This document shows positions 37,440-45,584 of a stretch of 64,000 bases of DNA, piece after piece. Made by a program: the position numbers and the translations under genes. The notes under the pieces are model-generated. The model made no database searches. It was not told the DNA's origin and saw only the letters and a list, made by a program, of their open reading frames with translations. This DNA comes from Phycisphaerae bacterium (lineage in GTDB: Bacteria > Planctomycetota > Phycisphaerae > UBA1845), in assembly GCA_021604825.1 (NCBI GenBank), contig BQJS01000002.1, positions 4,979 to 68,978 on the forward strand. Reading direction: 5' to 3'. How positions within the stretch are numbered: position 1 is the first letter of the stretch; each line of letters begins with the position of its first letter.

Positions 37440-37563
37440 GATGCAGTGGATGGACAAAACGAAATAAGCAACGGTTGCTGAGAATTCAGCAAGCTGACAA
37501 TACTCCTCCTTCTCCTTCTCGTAGAGACCCCACCGCCGCGAGGCCTTGGGGTCTCTTATTTTT
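37440..37563 (+). ncRNA. Candidate small RNA with anti-Shine-Dalgarno-like segment
   Basis: The 3' end is a plus-strand intrinsic terminator with no convincing gene in front. Immediately 5' of the hairpin, 37502-37519 reads ACTCCTCCTTCTCCTTCT, complementary to Shine-Dalgarno sequences and likely unpaired. C/U-rich single-stranded segments next to a terminator are a hallmark of trans-acting small RNAs such as staphylococcal RsaE. The 5' end is not determined; 37440 is only a placeholder. This is inference. Confidence 0.3.
37523..37563 (+). terminator. Strong intrinsic terminator without an assigned gene
   Basis: AGAGACCCCA (37523-37532) pairs perfectly with TGGGGTCTCT (37547-37556), followed by TATTTTTTA. 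The T-tract is on the plus strand only, whereas both neighbouring genes are on the minus strand. Confidence 0.88.
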
Positions 37564-37606
37564 TACCCGTCAGGATTCTTGGGGGTCGTGAGGGACTTTG
37601 AGGGTG

Positions 37607-38485
37607 TTAGCCGCCGGATTGCGGCGACCACGCATTGAGGGCGCGATCAAAGGGCAGCAGCGTCACGCGATAACCCGATGCCCTCGCGAGGAATTGTCGT
37701 CGATCCGGGCCCGCGAGATGCATGAGGCAGTTGAGCATGGTCGCGGTTGTGTTGCGGGTCTCGCGTCGAAACAGCGCGTAGAAGGCTTCGCGATTGGTCC
37801 AGATGTCCAGACCCACCAGCAGTTGCTGTCGTTCATGATCGACGACCACCATCCTCGGATTGTCGATCGATCTCAGCGCCAATTCTTTCAACCGATCATT
37901 AAGGCCGTTGCCTCGATAGGGTTGGTCGCTAAGTGTCGGCGATCCCTTGGCGGCTGAACACAGTGCGAAGTTGAATCGCGCATTGCCTTTGCTCTCTTCG
38001 ACAGCCCGCTCGCGAATTTGTGCGAGGTCGAGGATCTTGCCATCGATGCGGAAGCGGTAGTCGTACTCCAAATTACGCATCGCCACGTCGTGCATGGTCG
38101 AAGGAATGTCGGATGACAGGACGGCTTTGAGGACGCAGGCGTTGTAGCAGTTGATCAAGTACGCCATTCGTGCGGATGGATCACCAAAAAATGAAGGCGT
38201 CGTAGTGGGTCCGACATACGCAACGTGGTTGAGGTACTCGTCGAGTTGGCTGGCATCGCGCTTGAGCGTTTCGTAATCGACAAGACCGTCGCGTACGCAC
38301 GTTCGCAGCACATTGGCCCAAGGACGATCGTCGTATGCCGTTGGTGCCTCCGTCGGGCGGGCGGCTTGCGGATCATACAGGTCCGCCTTCGGATGGCCAC
38401 ACCCAACCAATGCAAGCGCTGCGATTGGCAAAAAGATGCGGCGCGCAATGGCCGAGCAATGTCGATATGCGAAAGCTTTGGCCAC
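37607..38485 (-). CDS. DUF547 domain lipoprotein
   Basis: A 292-residue protein. The signal peptide ends in the lipobox ALVGC (Cys29), so it is probably a lipoprotein. The DUF547 domain is recognised from MAYLINCYNACVLKAVL, the block DGKILDLAQIRERAV and, near the C-terminus, FNFALCSAAKGSPTL. The conserved Asn-Cys-Tyr-Asn and the later Cys are typical and suggest an enzyme of papain-like or transglutaminase-like type, but no activity is established. It ends three bases after the DUF1015 gene on the same strand and so is probably cotranscribed. Confidence 0.88.
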   Translation of the reverse strand: MAKAFAYRHCSAIARRIFLPIAALALVGCGHPKADLYDPQAARPTEAPTAYDDRPWANVLRTCVRDGLVDYETLKRDASQLDEYLNHVAYVGPTTTPSFFGDPSARMAYLINCYNACVLKAVLSSDIPSTMHDVAMRNLEYDYRFRIDGKILDLAQIRERAVEESKGNARFNFALCSAAKGSPTLSDQPYRGNGLNDRLKELALRSIDNPRMVVVDHERQQLLVGLDIWTNREAFYALFRRETRNTTATMLNCLMHLAGPDRRQFLARASGYRVTLLPFDRALNAWSPQSGG

Positions 38486-38488
38486 GCG

Positions 38489-39733
38489 CTACTCCTCGTA
38501 CAGCTGATGAATGGTTAAACCGGTCGCCAGCTTTGGAAAGAAGAATGTGCTCTTTTGCGGCATGAGTTCACCGGCTTCGCTGACGGCCCGGAGTTGCTCC
38601 ATCGGCGTCGCTTTCGGCAAGATCGCCACACCGCTTTTTTCCTCGGCCATCTTGCAGGCGAGGGCGATCGATTTGGCATAGTCGATTTTAAAATTCGCGT
38701 TGGCCGACAGGTCATCGATGAGGTAGCGGTGCAGATAAGCCACGTCGAGTTCGCGCCATGCGGGAGCGTGATCGGAGGCGATGTCCTCGAGGATCGCACG
38801 GTTGGTGAACTTCACACCCGCTTTTTTCTTGGAGGCACCGTCGTAGAGGTGCATGTCGGCTGCGCCGTCGTCGGCTGCTTCAATGCCGTCGGACCAACCT
38901 TCCATAAGCCCGCTGAGATTGACGCCGTTTCCGGACAGGACGCGATTGTATCCTTGGATCACGCAGCCAGGATCGTCCATGCTGGCTAGCACCATCATCA
39001 CGAAGTTGGCTGGGTGGTTGCTGGGCAGCGCCGAGCCGTGCATCTCGGTGAGATAACTGCGATAGTTCAGCGCGGTCGTGTATCGGTGGTGACCGTCGGC
39101 GATGTAAAAGTTCTTGCTGATCAGTGCGTCGGTGACGGCTTTGATTGCTTGAGCGTCTTTCACGACCCACATTTCGTTCTTCACGCCATCAAGTTCCGCG
39201 ACTGCGTCAGCCTTACCGCTGGTGGGAGTGGCCAATGCTTTGCCGACGGCGTTCTCCGGGTCGGTGTAGACCGAGAAGATCGGTGAGAGGTTGCAGCGCG
39301 TTTCTTTGGTCAACGCAAAGCGGTCGGCTTTGGGCCCGCCGAACGTTTCTTCGTGCGGAAGGATCAAGCCTTCGCTGAATTCGTGCAACCGCGCCGCGAC
39401 GATAATTTGATGCCGCGTGTGCTTTTGTCCGTCGAGATCAAACGTTTGGTTGTAGGCGTAGACGGCTGGTGCGTCTTCGCGGACGAGGACACCCTGAGCG
39501 GTCCACATGTCAAGATTGAACTGGGCGTCGAGATAGGCTTGTTGCGGGCCCTCGTCTTTCGGCGGAATGTGCGGCAGATCGACCGCGACGATGTTGTGCG
39601 AATCCTTGGCCAGCAAGGCGTCCTTATCATTCTGATCCAGCACGTCGTAAGGCGGTGCCAAGACACCCGACAGATCGCCGCCAAAGCGGTCGAAGTCATA
39701 GCGCAAGGCTCGAAAGGGCGCGACTTCAGACAT
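38489..39733 (-). CDS. DUF1015 family protein
   Basis: A 414-residue cytosolic protein. The opening VAPFRALRYDFDRFGGDLSG then VLAPPYDVLDQ is the DUF1015 start, and YIADGHHRYTTALNYR carries the conserved GHHRY motif. Characterisation of this family is minimal. ATG 39733 follows GAGGGAATAACG, a good ribosome-binding site; the much longer frame upstream to 39985 has no protein-like character. The DUF547 lipoprotein gene follows after three bases. Confidence 0.92.
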   Translation of the reverse strand: MSEVAPFRALRYDFDRFGGDLSGVLAPPYDVLDQNDKDALLAKDSHNIVAVDLPHIPPKDEGPQQAYLDAQFNLDMWTAQGVLVREDAPAVYAYNQTFDLDGQKHTRHQIIVAARLHEFSEGLILPHEETFGGPKADRFALTKETRCNLSPIFSVYTDPENAVGKALATPTSGKADAVAELDGVKNEMWVVKDAQAIKAVTDALISKNFYIADGHHRYTTALNYRSYLTEMHGSALPSNHPANFVMMVLASMDDPGCVIQGYNRVLSGNGVNLSGLMEGWSDGIEAADDGAADMHLYDGASKKKAGVKFTNRAILEDIASDHAPAWRELDVAYLHRYLIDDLSANANFKIDYAKSIALACKMAEEKSGVAILPKATPMEQLRAVSEAGELMPQKSTFFFPKLATGLTIHQLYEE

Positions 39734-40099
39734 CGTTATTCCCTCGTTTCTTTGAAGTTCAAATCCACACAGCGCGTGTTTCGCGTCTCTGCTCGGCAAC
39801 CGTTCGAGTCGATGTTTTTCTCGAATTTCAGAAGCCAGCCGCCCAGCGTATCGGTTGCCCGTCAAGGCTGCAACCTCCTGCGAACCGGTCGATCGATTGT
39901 GCAAATGGCGCGGCGTCAGCCGTTGCCGTTTGTTCCTAGCGTGCATGTCGCGCCAGCGGCATGATAGCCCAGTGAATGCCAGCAAGGTTCGGTAACAGGC
40001 ACGATGTGCCGGTTTTCTGATGTCGGTTGCTTTTGGCTGCCGAAGCTCACTGCGGATTCTTGTTATTGCGAAGACTCCGTGAGTTTATAGGATGATCTG
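39734..40099. other. Divergent intergenic region containing a dispersed repeat
   Basis: About 366 bases between the DUF1015 gene and the protease gene. It contains the first copy of the two-hairpin repeat (39974-40045). Nothing else was recognised. Confidence 0.5.
39974..40045. repeat. Two-hairpin dispersed repeat, copy A
   Basis: This 72-base sequence matches 41377-41446 over its length, with scattered substitutions: shared words include GAATGCC, GTTCGGTA, CAGGC, GCCGG, TTTCTG and TTTGGCTGCCGA. It can form two hairpins, GGCAC-GAT-GTGCC and TCGGTTGC-TTTTG-GCTGCCGA. The copies flank the aspartic protease gene in direct orientation. Confidence 0.75.
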
Positions 40100-41224
40100 A
40101 TGAACAAGAACGACATCCGAACGCTTGCTTTCGCTGGACTTTTTTTCCTTCAATTGCCCTCATGTTCCTCGAGCAATCTGTCTCTCAAGCCCCGGATGGA
40201 AAACTTGCCACAAGACGTTGTCGTCTTGCCGACACGCAGCTGTGGCGATCTCTTTTTTGTCACTGCAAGAATCAACGGCGAGGATGGATTCAATCTGATT
40301 CTCGATACCGGTGCGAGCGGGCTTTCTCTCTCAAGAGAAGCCGCCAGGCGGTTGTGGAGAAACGGGTCAACGCGACATGTCAACGAGCTTCGAATTGGGG
40401 ACTACGTTGTACGCGATTTTGACGCAACGACAAGCAACCAAACCGCCACCAGCGCCATGCTCGGTGAGCGGATTGACGGCTTGTTGGGCGTCAACCTATT
40501 TGCGGGTGTTTTGCTTACGATTGATTTTCCAAATCGCATGATAAAGCTCGAGCGTGGTTCACTGGATGCATCCAGCGAAAACGTTACCCGCTATACTGGA
40601 GGCGAGCGGCCGTTCCTGAAATTTCAAACAGCCGGTGTGCGCCAAGAATTCCTGCTCGACACAGGTTTTACAGGAGCCATTGGGGTTCCATCCCTGGAGA
40701 AAATGCAACTCGATGGTGATCCGGTGTTCCATTCTGTCAGCGCATCGGTCCGTGGTGGATTCTTGACGCAAGCAGCACGACTCAGCACGGATGCGACTTG
40801 GGGACCGCTTCGATTGTCCCGACCCATCGTTCGCACGCGAAAGAAGCGCACGCCAATCATCGGGACGGATATTCTAAGTCGTTTCGCGCTGACATTCGAT
40901 CATGCCAAAAAGCTTGTCCGGTTCGACGGGCCGATTCATCAAGCAATTGGAATGGAGCCGCTTCGCTCGATGGGGTTCATAGTCTCGCCCGAGAAGGGCA
41001 AGTATCGGGTTGTCCATGTGATCGAAAACAGTCCAACCCACGAGGCGGGCATTGAACTCGGCGACCATGTGGAAGCCATCGATGGCAATTCGCTTCGGAT
41101 CGATTGTGAGTCAAGGAACAATGCACGGCGTGAACGCAGCACGCTAAGCCACCGCACGGTCACGTTCAGTCGCGAAGGCAGGCAATGGGACGCAGTTCTC
41201 CGCTACGTCGAACAACTTCCTTAG
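40100..41224 (+). CDS. Retropepsin-like aspartic protease lipoprotein with PDZ domain
   Basis: A 374-residue protein. The signal peptide ends in LPSC (Cys22), a lipobox-like site. Two aspartic-protease half-sites are present in one chain: ILDTGASG (DTGAS at 69-73) and LLDTGFTG (187-192), so the two-lobe active site can form intramolecularly, as in pepsin-like folds. A C-terminal PDZ domain (about 290-372; AGIELGDHVEAIDGNSL) probably binds substrates or partners. A periplasmic or envelope location follows from the signal. It stands alone, bracketed by the direct repeats at 39974 and 41377. The substrate is unknown. Confidence 0.88.
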   Translation: MNKNDIRTLAFAGLFFLQLPSCSSSNLSLKPRMENLPQDVVVLPTRSCGDLFFVTARINGEDGFNLILDTGASGLSLSREAARRLWRNGSTRHVNELRIGDYVVRDFDATTSNQTATSAMLGERIDGLLGVNLFAGVLLTIDFPNRMIKLERGSLDASSENVTRYTGGERPFLKFQTAGVRQEFLLDTGFTGAIGVPSLEKMQLDGDPVFHSVSASVRGGFLTQAARLSTDATWGPLRLSRPIVRTRKKRTPIIGTDILSRFALTFDHAKKLVRFDGPIHQAIGMEPLRSMGFIVSPEKGKYRVVHVIENSPTHEAGIELGDHVEAIDGNSLRIDCESRNNARRERSTLSHRTVTFSREGRQWDAVLRYVEQLP

Positions 41225-41376
41225 GCTTCAAAAAAATTTGATCGCCACCCGTCTACTGTTCAGCGGCACGTTGAATACAGCCTTCACGAAGACGGAGCCG
41301 AACAAATAGGGCTCACGAGCCCATCAATTCCCCATTTCAGAAGCTACGTCCCCCGCTCCTGCAGCATGCGGCACGT

Positions 41377-41446
41377 GAATGCCTCCAAAGTTCGGTATCA
41401 GGCGCAGTATGCCGGATTTCTGGTGCCGGTTGCCTTTGGCTGCCGA
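41377..41446. repeat. Two-hairpin dispersed repeat, copy B
   Basis: The second copy, in the same orientation as 39974-40045. The first hairpin is weaker (GGCGC..GCC) but the second (CCGGTTGC..GGCTGCCG-like) is kept, with changes partly compensating. Confidence 0.72.
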
Positions 41447-41514
41447 TACACCACCAAGAGGTTCTCGCATAGTGTTTCGCGCTTTTCAGTAATTTGCGCT
41501 TGGGAGTGGGCGTC

Positions 41515-42219
41515 GTGGCGGATTGCATTGTTCTGTGTAGCGGTGGCATCAATAGCACGGTGGCTGCGACGCATGCAGCCCGCGAGGGTGACGTGCATCT
41601 GCTGCATGTGGACTTTGGGCAGGCGGCTGCGACGGTTCAACGCAGTGCAGTGCGCGAGATCGCTCAGGTTCTGGAATGCGGCGTCACCGATATCGACCTG
41701 CCGCATTTGTCGGCCATCGCCCAATTGCACAGAAATGCGAATCCGCAATCGGCCGAACCGCTCGATTCAGCCACGCCGAAGACGCCCAAACTCACGTTGG
41801 CTTCGGTTCCGTTGTTGATGTCCGAGTTACTCGGTATCGGCATTCAAGCCGCAATACGTCTGGGTGCGTCAGCCGTCGTCGTCGGATCCAGCGAAGCCGC
41901 CAACGAAGTCGAAACCGAATCCGCACCAGGACGCGGTGCGCCATATCTTCGTCAGGACTATTACTATCTCTTCAGCCGCCTAACCGAGATGTCGGTCAGC
42001 ACCAAGAACCCAGTCCGATTGGAAATGCCGCTCATCGATTTCACCCGAGACGAAATCATCAAAGCCGGTTCCCGTTTCAACACCCCCTTCGACCTAACCT
42101 ACGCCTGCAAATCAGACCTCGGCACCCACTGCAATACCTGCCCCGACTGCATCGCCCGCACGCAAGCATTCAACGCCGCCAAAATGCACGACCCCGCTTT
42201 CGCAAACGCACCGGCCTGA
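41515..42219 (+). CDS. QueC-like PP-loop ATPase
   Basis: A 234-residue protein of the QueC (7-cyano-7-deazaguanine synthase) type. The PP-loop is CSGGINST (8-15), where QueC usually has SGGLDS. Further agreement: LLHVDFGQ, VVVGSSEAANEVE, EMPLIDFTRDEIIKAG and a C-terminal cysteine cluster ACKSDLGTHCNTCPDC then ARTQAF, the expected zinc site. The usual VPGRN block is replaced by a different sequence (LTLASVPLLMSEL). GTG 41515 has GGGAG eight bases upstream; TTG 41494 is in frame. No other queuosine gene is nearby, so preQ0 synthesis is probable but not certain. Confidence 0.8.
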   Translation: MADCIVLCSGGINSTVAATHAAREGDVHLLHVDFGQAAATVQRSAVREIAQVLECGVTDIDLPHLSAIAQLHRNANPQSAEPLDSATPKTPKLTLASVPLLMSELLGIGIQAAIRLGASAVVVGSSEAANEVETESAPGRGAPYLRQDYYYLFSRLTEMSVSTKNPVRLEMPLIDFTRDEIIKAGSRFNTPFDLTYACKSDLGTHCNTCPDCIARTQAFNAAKMHDPAFANAPA

Positions 42220-42287
42220 TTCGCCAAGAAGGGTGGGCTGTGCCTACCACTTGTTTGATGACGTATTCCCCCGAGGACACGACCCAA

Positions 42288-42791
42288 CTACACGACCTTG
42301 ATCTCACCGCATTCGGGGCAGATTCCACTTTCGTTACCCGTGAGGTCATACGTGCAAGAGGCGCACTTGTTGTGCCTGCGGAGGCGCTGTCTTCTCAATG
42401 GGCGGACAATGAACACAATAGCTGGATATACTGCGAACAACCCTACCAATGGCCAGATCGCCAGCATGCTGCATGTGTCCATGATGTAGGCGGGAGAACT
42501 GGTGCTGTGGATCTTGTCAAGCCGATTCGCTAAGCAACTACTGCGAGTCAAGAAAGGTCGCAGGAAAACCTGTGTCGGCCACGAAGGGCTGTTGCTGGAA
42601 TGGGTGGTGCGCTCAATGATCTGAATGAATCCACCTCGCGACTCAATCGATGTTGAGGATACAACCTGCTGGCCACGCCAGGTGAAGTAAGTTGGCCCCG
42701 TCACATTGACGAAATTGATGAAAAGCAACATGCAACTGCAGGCGAGAAGCAATCCAAGAGCAGCTTTCGAGATGCCCGATCTGTGTCTCAT
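42288..42791 (-). CDS. Membrane protein with C-terminal zinc ribbon
   Basis: A 167-residue protein with an N-terminal hydrophobic segment (AALGLLLACSCMLLFINFV), a beta-rich middle, a second membrane segment (about 105-130) and a C-terminal zinc ribbon, CASCTYDLTGNESGICPECG. The YDLTGN-type ribbon is a frequent tail of small planctomycete membrane proteins. Function unknown. It is divergent from the PilT-like gene. Confidence 0.8.
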   Translation of the reverse strand: MRHRSGISKAALGLLLACSCMLLFINFVNVTGPTYFTWRGQQVVSSTSIESRGGFIQIIERTTHSSNSPSWPTQVFLRPFLTRSSCLANRLDKIHSTSSPAYIMDTCSMLAIWPLVGLFAVYPAIVFIVRPLRRQRLRRHNKCASCTYDLTGNESGICPECGEIKVV

Positions 42792-42986
42792 GAATTGCCC
42801 CCGATGCCATTCCAGACATCCCTAGTTTGCTACGAAAACGGGACGAAAATCTCGCAAACAATTCGTATTCCGCTTTGAGGCGAGTTGATCTCAAATGTAG
42901 TCTATCGTGCGGGGTCGTTGCACATAGGTTGCCCTGAAACCAGTCTGCATTGATAATTGAATGATGTTCAATTGATGGGAGCTCTT

Positions 42987-44018
42987 GTGTCTGACATCGG
43001 AAACATCCTCAACCTCGCTCGCAGCAAGAAGGCTGGCGATGTTCATATTGTTGCTGGGTCGCCAGTTTTGTTTCGCATTGGCGGTGAATTGCAGCCGGTG
43101 ACGCGTGAAGTCTTGGACTCGAAGATGGCCAAGGACTTGACTTATGCGCTCTTGACACCGACGCAGATTGTGGAATTTGAGCGCGACCTCGACATTGACT
43201 TTATGTATGCCGACACCAGGAAGCAGCGCTATCGCATCAACGTCAGCTACAACGATGGTGAGATCGGCGCGGTGGCGCGGTTGTTGGCCAGCGCTCCGAT
43301 GACACTCGATCAAATCCGCATGCCCGACATCGTTCGCAAATTCGCCCACGCCCGCAAGGGTCTGGTGCTGATTACCGGTGCGACCAGCGAAGGCAAAACC
43401 ACCACGATGGCGGCCATGATCGACGAGATCAACGAGACGGCCAAGCGACACATCATCACCATCGAAGACCCGATCGAATACGTCCACCCCAATAAGAACT
43501 CGGTGGTGCGGCAGCGTGAAGTGGGCAAGGACACCAAGACATTCGGGCGCGGGCTGCGTGCTGCCCTTCGTCAAGATCCCGACGTCATCGCCATCGGTGA
43601 GATGCGCGACTACGACACGATCAAAATCGCGCTGACGGCAGCAGAAACTGGCGTGCTGGTGATGTCCACGCTGCACGTTATTTCGATCGACAAGATCGTC
43701 GAGCGATTGCTGTCATACGCACCGGACAGCGGCGACGGGCACATCCGCAACCTGATGGCCGAATCGCTCTTGGGCGTGATCCACCAGGAATTGATGCCGA
43801 CGATAGACGGCGGCAAGCGGGTGGCGTGCGAAACGCTCGTCGCGACGGATGCGGTGCGCAACGTGCTGAGAAACAAGGGCACATTCCATCTGCGAAACGC
43901 GATCACCACCGGCCAACGCCATGGCATGCAACCCATGAAAGCCTCGCTCGATGCGATTCTTGAAGAAGGCGTGATCAGCGAATCCACGTATCATCGGGTG
44001 CTTGAGAATTACGTTTAG
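42987..44018 (+). CDS. PilT/PilU-like type IV pilus retraction ATPase
   Basis: A 343-residue secretion ATPase of the PilT branch. Walker A is GATSEGKT (131-138), Asp-box ITIEDPIEYVH, Walker B DVIAIGEMRD (199-208) and His-box LTAAETGVLVMSTLH. The N-terminal domain and the C-terminal RNLMAESLLGVIHQELMP block are family-typical. Walker A differs from the common GPTGSGKS but keeps GK-T. GTG 42987 follows GGGAG by five bases; ATG 42975 and TTG 42957 are in frame. No other pilus gene is in the window, so a role in pilus retraction or another motor is inferred from family only. Confidence 0.9.
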   Translation: MSDIGNILNLARSKKAGDVHIVAGSPVLFRIGGELQPVTREVLDSKMAKDLTYALLTPTQIVEFERDLDIDFMYADTRKQRYRINVSYNDGEIGAVARLLASAPMTLDQIRMPDIVRKFAHARKGLVLITGATSEGKTTTMAAMIDEINETAKRHIITIEDPIEYVHPNKNSVVRQREVGKDTKTFGRGLRAALRQDPDVIAIGEMRDYDTIKIALTAAETGVLVMSTLHVISIDKIVERLLSYAPDSGDGHIRNLMAESLLGVIHQELMPTIDGGKRVACETLVATDAVRNVLRNKGTFHLRNAITTGQRHGMQPMKASLDAILEEGVISESTYHRVLENYV

Positions 44019-44042
44019 ATTGAGTGATTCACACATCCCGTC

Positions 44043-44072
44043 GGTCCCCCACCCTGAAAGGGCGGGGCACCC
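44043..44072. repeat. REP-like hairpin
   Basis: GGTCCCCCACCCTGAAAGGG then CGGGGCACCC: a hairpin of the same family as the second palindrome at 6511-6592. It lies in the 62-base gap between convergent genes. Confidence 0.6.
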
Positions 44073-44080
44073 GTATCGGT

Positions 44081-45328
44081 TTATTGCATGATCTTCAGGT
44101 AGGCGACGTAACCGAAGAATAGGACGGTTAGCGTCAGCAGGGCGTTGGTTAGGATGCCGCTTTTGTATTGTTTGCCGACCCAAGCGGTGCGGTTGTTCAT
44201 GATGAGCAGTGTGCCGGCGAGGAACGGCATGAACATGGCGGCCATCACTGCGTAGTAGATTTGTACTTTTTGCAGACTCAAGTTCATCATTACGATGGGA
44301 ACAATTGCCAATGCGATTAGGAATGCGCGATAGGCTTTTGTCTTGGTGTAGTCGATGTTGCGGCGTTGGTTGGCGTCGGCGCCGGATCGGATGAGCATGA
44401 AGTCGGCGAAGAGGTAGGGGATGCTTTGCCACACGCCCAGCAGGCTTGAGAACACTGCGCCCCAGAAGCCAATCAAGAATAGCCACTTGCCTGGCGCGCC
44501 CATGACGCCTTCGAGTTGTGCAGCGAGTTCGATCGCGACGTTCTCGCCACCTTTCTGCAACACAAGACGCGAACCGATTATGAGCATCGCGACGCCGAAT
44601 AGCGAAGTCATGGTGTACCCGATGGTCAGGTCGAGGCGCGAATCACGCAGCCCGCTCATGCCGCGCCGACCGGCTTCTCGTATCCAATAACCGTACGACA
44701 GCAGCGTTACGGAACCGCCGACGCCGCCGAGTACGCCGAGGATGAACTTGGTGTCGGCGGCTTTGAAGGTTGGTTTGATGATGCCGGTCGCTACGGCTGA
44801 CCAATCTGGTTTGATCATGATGGCAGTGGCCATGACGGCGCAAAACATGATGCCGATGCAAACGGACATCAGTTTTTCAAACAGCGCAAAACCGCCGACC
44901 CATACCAACGTCAATCCGAGGAGCGAGTGAAAGATGCCCCAGACTACTTTTGCGTGTTGGGCCGACAGTCCCAGGTCATAGATGCCAGCCCCCGCCGCCC
45001 CGCACGCGCTGATTAAAGCCCCGCCAGTAAATACCGACCAGGCGAGGAGGTAGGTCACGAACACCCAGCGAACCGGTGCGCCCAATCGATCGTTCCAGCC
45101 CTCCAGCAGGGTGGTATCGGTGGCGAGTTGCCAGCGGGCGAGGCCTTCGTTGAGCGTCCATTTGAGGATACCGCCGATGACGGCTGCCCATGCGATGACC
45201 ACGCCGACGTTTGATCCCGCGATGCTGGCTGTGATGAGGTCGCCAGCTCCCACGCCGGTGGCTGCGATGAGGATTCCGGGGGCAAGCCGATAGAACAATC
45301 CGGTTTTCTTATGGTCCGAGTCACCCAT
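44081..45328 (-). CDS. Nramp-fold membrane transporter with altered metal-binding motifs
   Basis: A 415-residue transporter with about eleven hydrophobic segments and the Nramp/LeuT-type opening APGILIAATGVGAGDLITAS. Where classical Nramp TM1 has DPGN (the Asp and Asn bind Mn/Fe), this protein has GAGD (27-30). The TM6 MPH motif is also missing; the corresponding segment reads GGVGGSVTLLSYGYWIREAG. Substrate specificity is therefore unlikely to be the classical one. ATG 45328 is chosen. A longer frame upstream to 45436 has no protein-like character and approaches the tRNA gene. Confidence 0.86.
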   Translation of the reverse strand: MGDSDHKKTGLFYRLAPGILIAATGVGAGDLITASIAGSNVGVVIAWAAVIGGILKWTLNEGLARWQLATDTTLLEGWNDRLGAPVRWVFVTYLLAWSVFTGGALISACGAAGAGIYDLGLSAQHAKVVWGIFHSLLGLTLVWVGGFALFEKLMSVCIGIMFCAVMATAIMIKPDWSAVATGIIKPTFKAADTKFILGVLGGVGGSVTLLSYGYWIREAGRRGMSGLRDSRLDLTIGYTMTSLFGVAMLIIGSRLVLQKGGENVAIELAAQLEGVMGAPGKWLFLIGFWGAVFSSLLGVWQSIPYLFADFMLIRSGADANQRRNIDYTKTKAYRAFLIALAIVPIVMMNLSLQKVQIYYAVMAAMFMPFLAGTLLIMNNRTAWVGKQYKSGILTNALLTLTVLFFGYVAYLKIMQ

Positions 45329-45445
45329 GCTTTTCGAGGTTACCGCAAATACGCAATCGTGTCGCGAATAGAATGCGGTGCTGGGGGGCAACGGTCGCGA
45401 TGGTTGAACGGATGGTCCGCATGCGTTCAAATGCAAGTGTTAGAC

Positions 45446-45518
45446 GGGCTCATAGCTCAGCGGTTAGAGCAGTCGACTCATAATCGATTGGTCCGGGGTT
45501 CGAATCCCTGTGGGCCCA
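45446..45518 (+). tRNA. tRNA-Ile (anticodon CAU, lysidine-type)
   Basis: A complete cloverleaf: acceptor GGGCTCA/TGGGCCC with one G-U pair, D-arm GCTC..GAGC, anticodon stem GTCGA/TCGAT, loop CTCATAA with anticodon CAT, T-arm CGGGG-TTCGAAT-CCCTG and discriminator A. The anticodon loop neighbourhood and the variable region TTGGTC match tRNA-Ile2 (which reads AUA after lysidine modification) better than tRNA-Met. CCA is not encoded. Confidence 0.93.
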
Positions 45519-45584
45519 ATAGTGGGAAGTACAAATCGGTCGGGCTGGCTTGTGGGAAATTGAATTCCTTGGAAGGAGAATGCA

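Larger units (their letters stand above)
37144..37606. other. Intergenic region with orphan terminator and possible small RNA
   Basis: About 463 bases between two minus-strand genes. No credible protein gene was found; a 40-codon plus-strand frame from ATG 37291 has GGAGAG immediately before it, too close to be a good site. On the plus strand the region ends in a strong terminator (37523-37563) preceded by a C/T-rich run. See the ncRNA entry. Confidence 0.5.

Noticed and set aside
41676..42533. 285-codon plus-strand frame overlapping the QueC-like gene
   Set aside because: Shifted frame of the PP-loop gene; Arg/His-rich shadow without motif.
42891..43676. 261-codon minus-strand frame antisense to the PilT-like gene
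   Set aside because: Shadow of a conserved ATPase gene.
45446..45518. tRNA considered as tRNA-Met (CAU)
   Set aside because: Loop and variable region match tRNA-Ile2; final call would need identity elements such as lysidine determinants.
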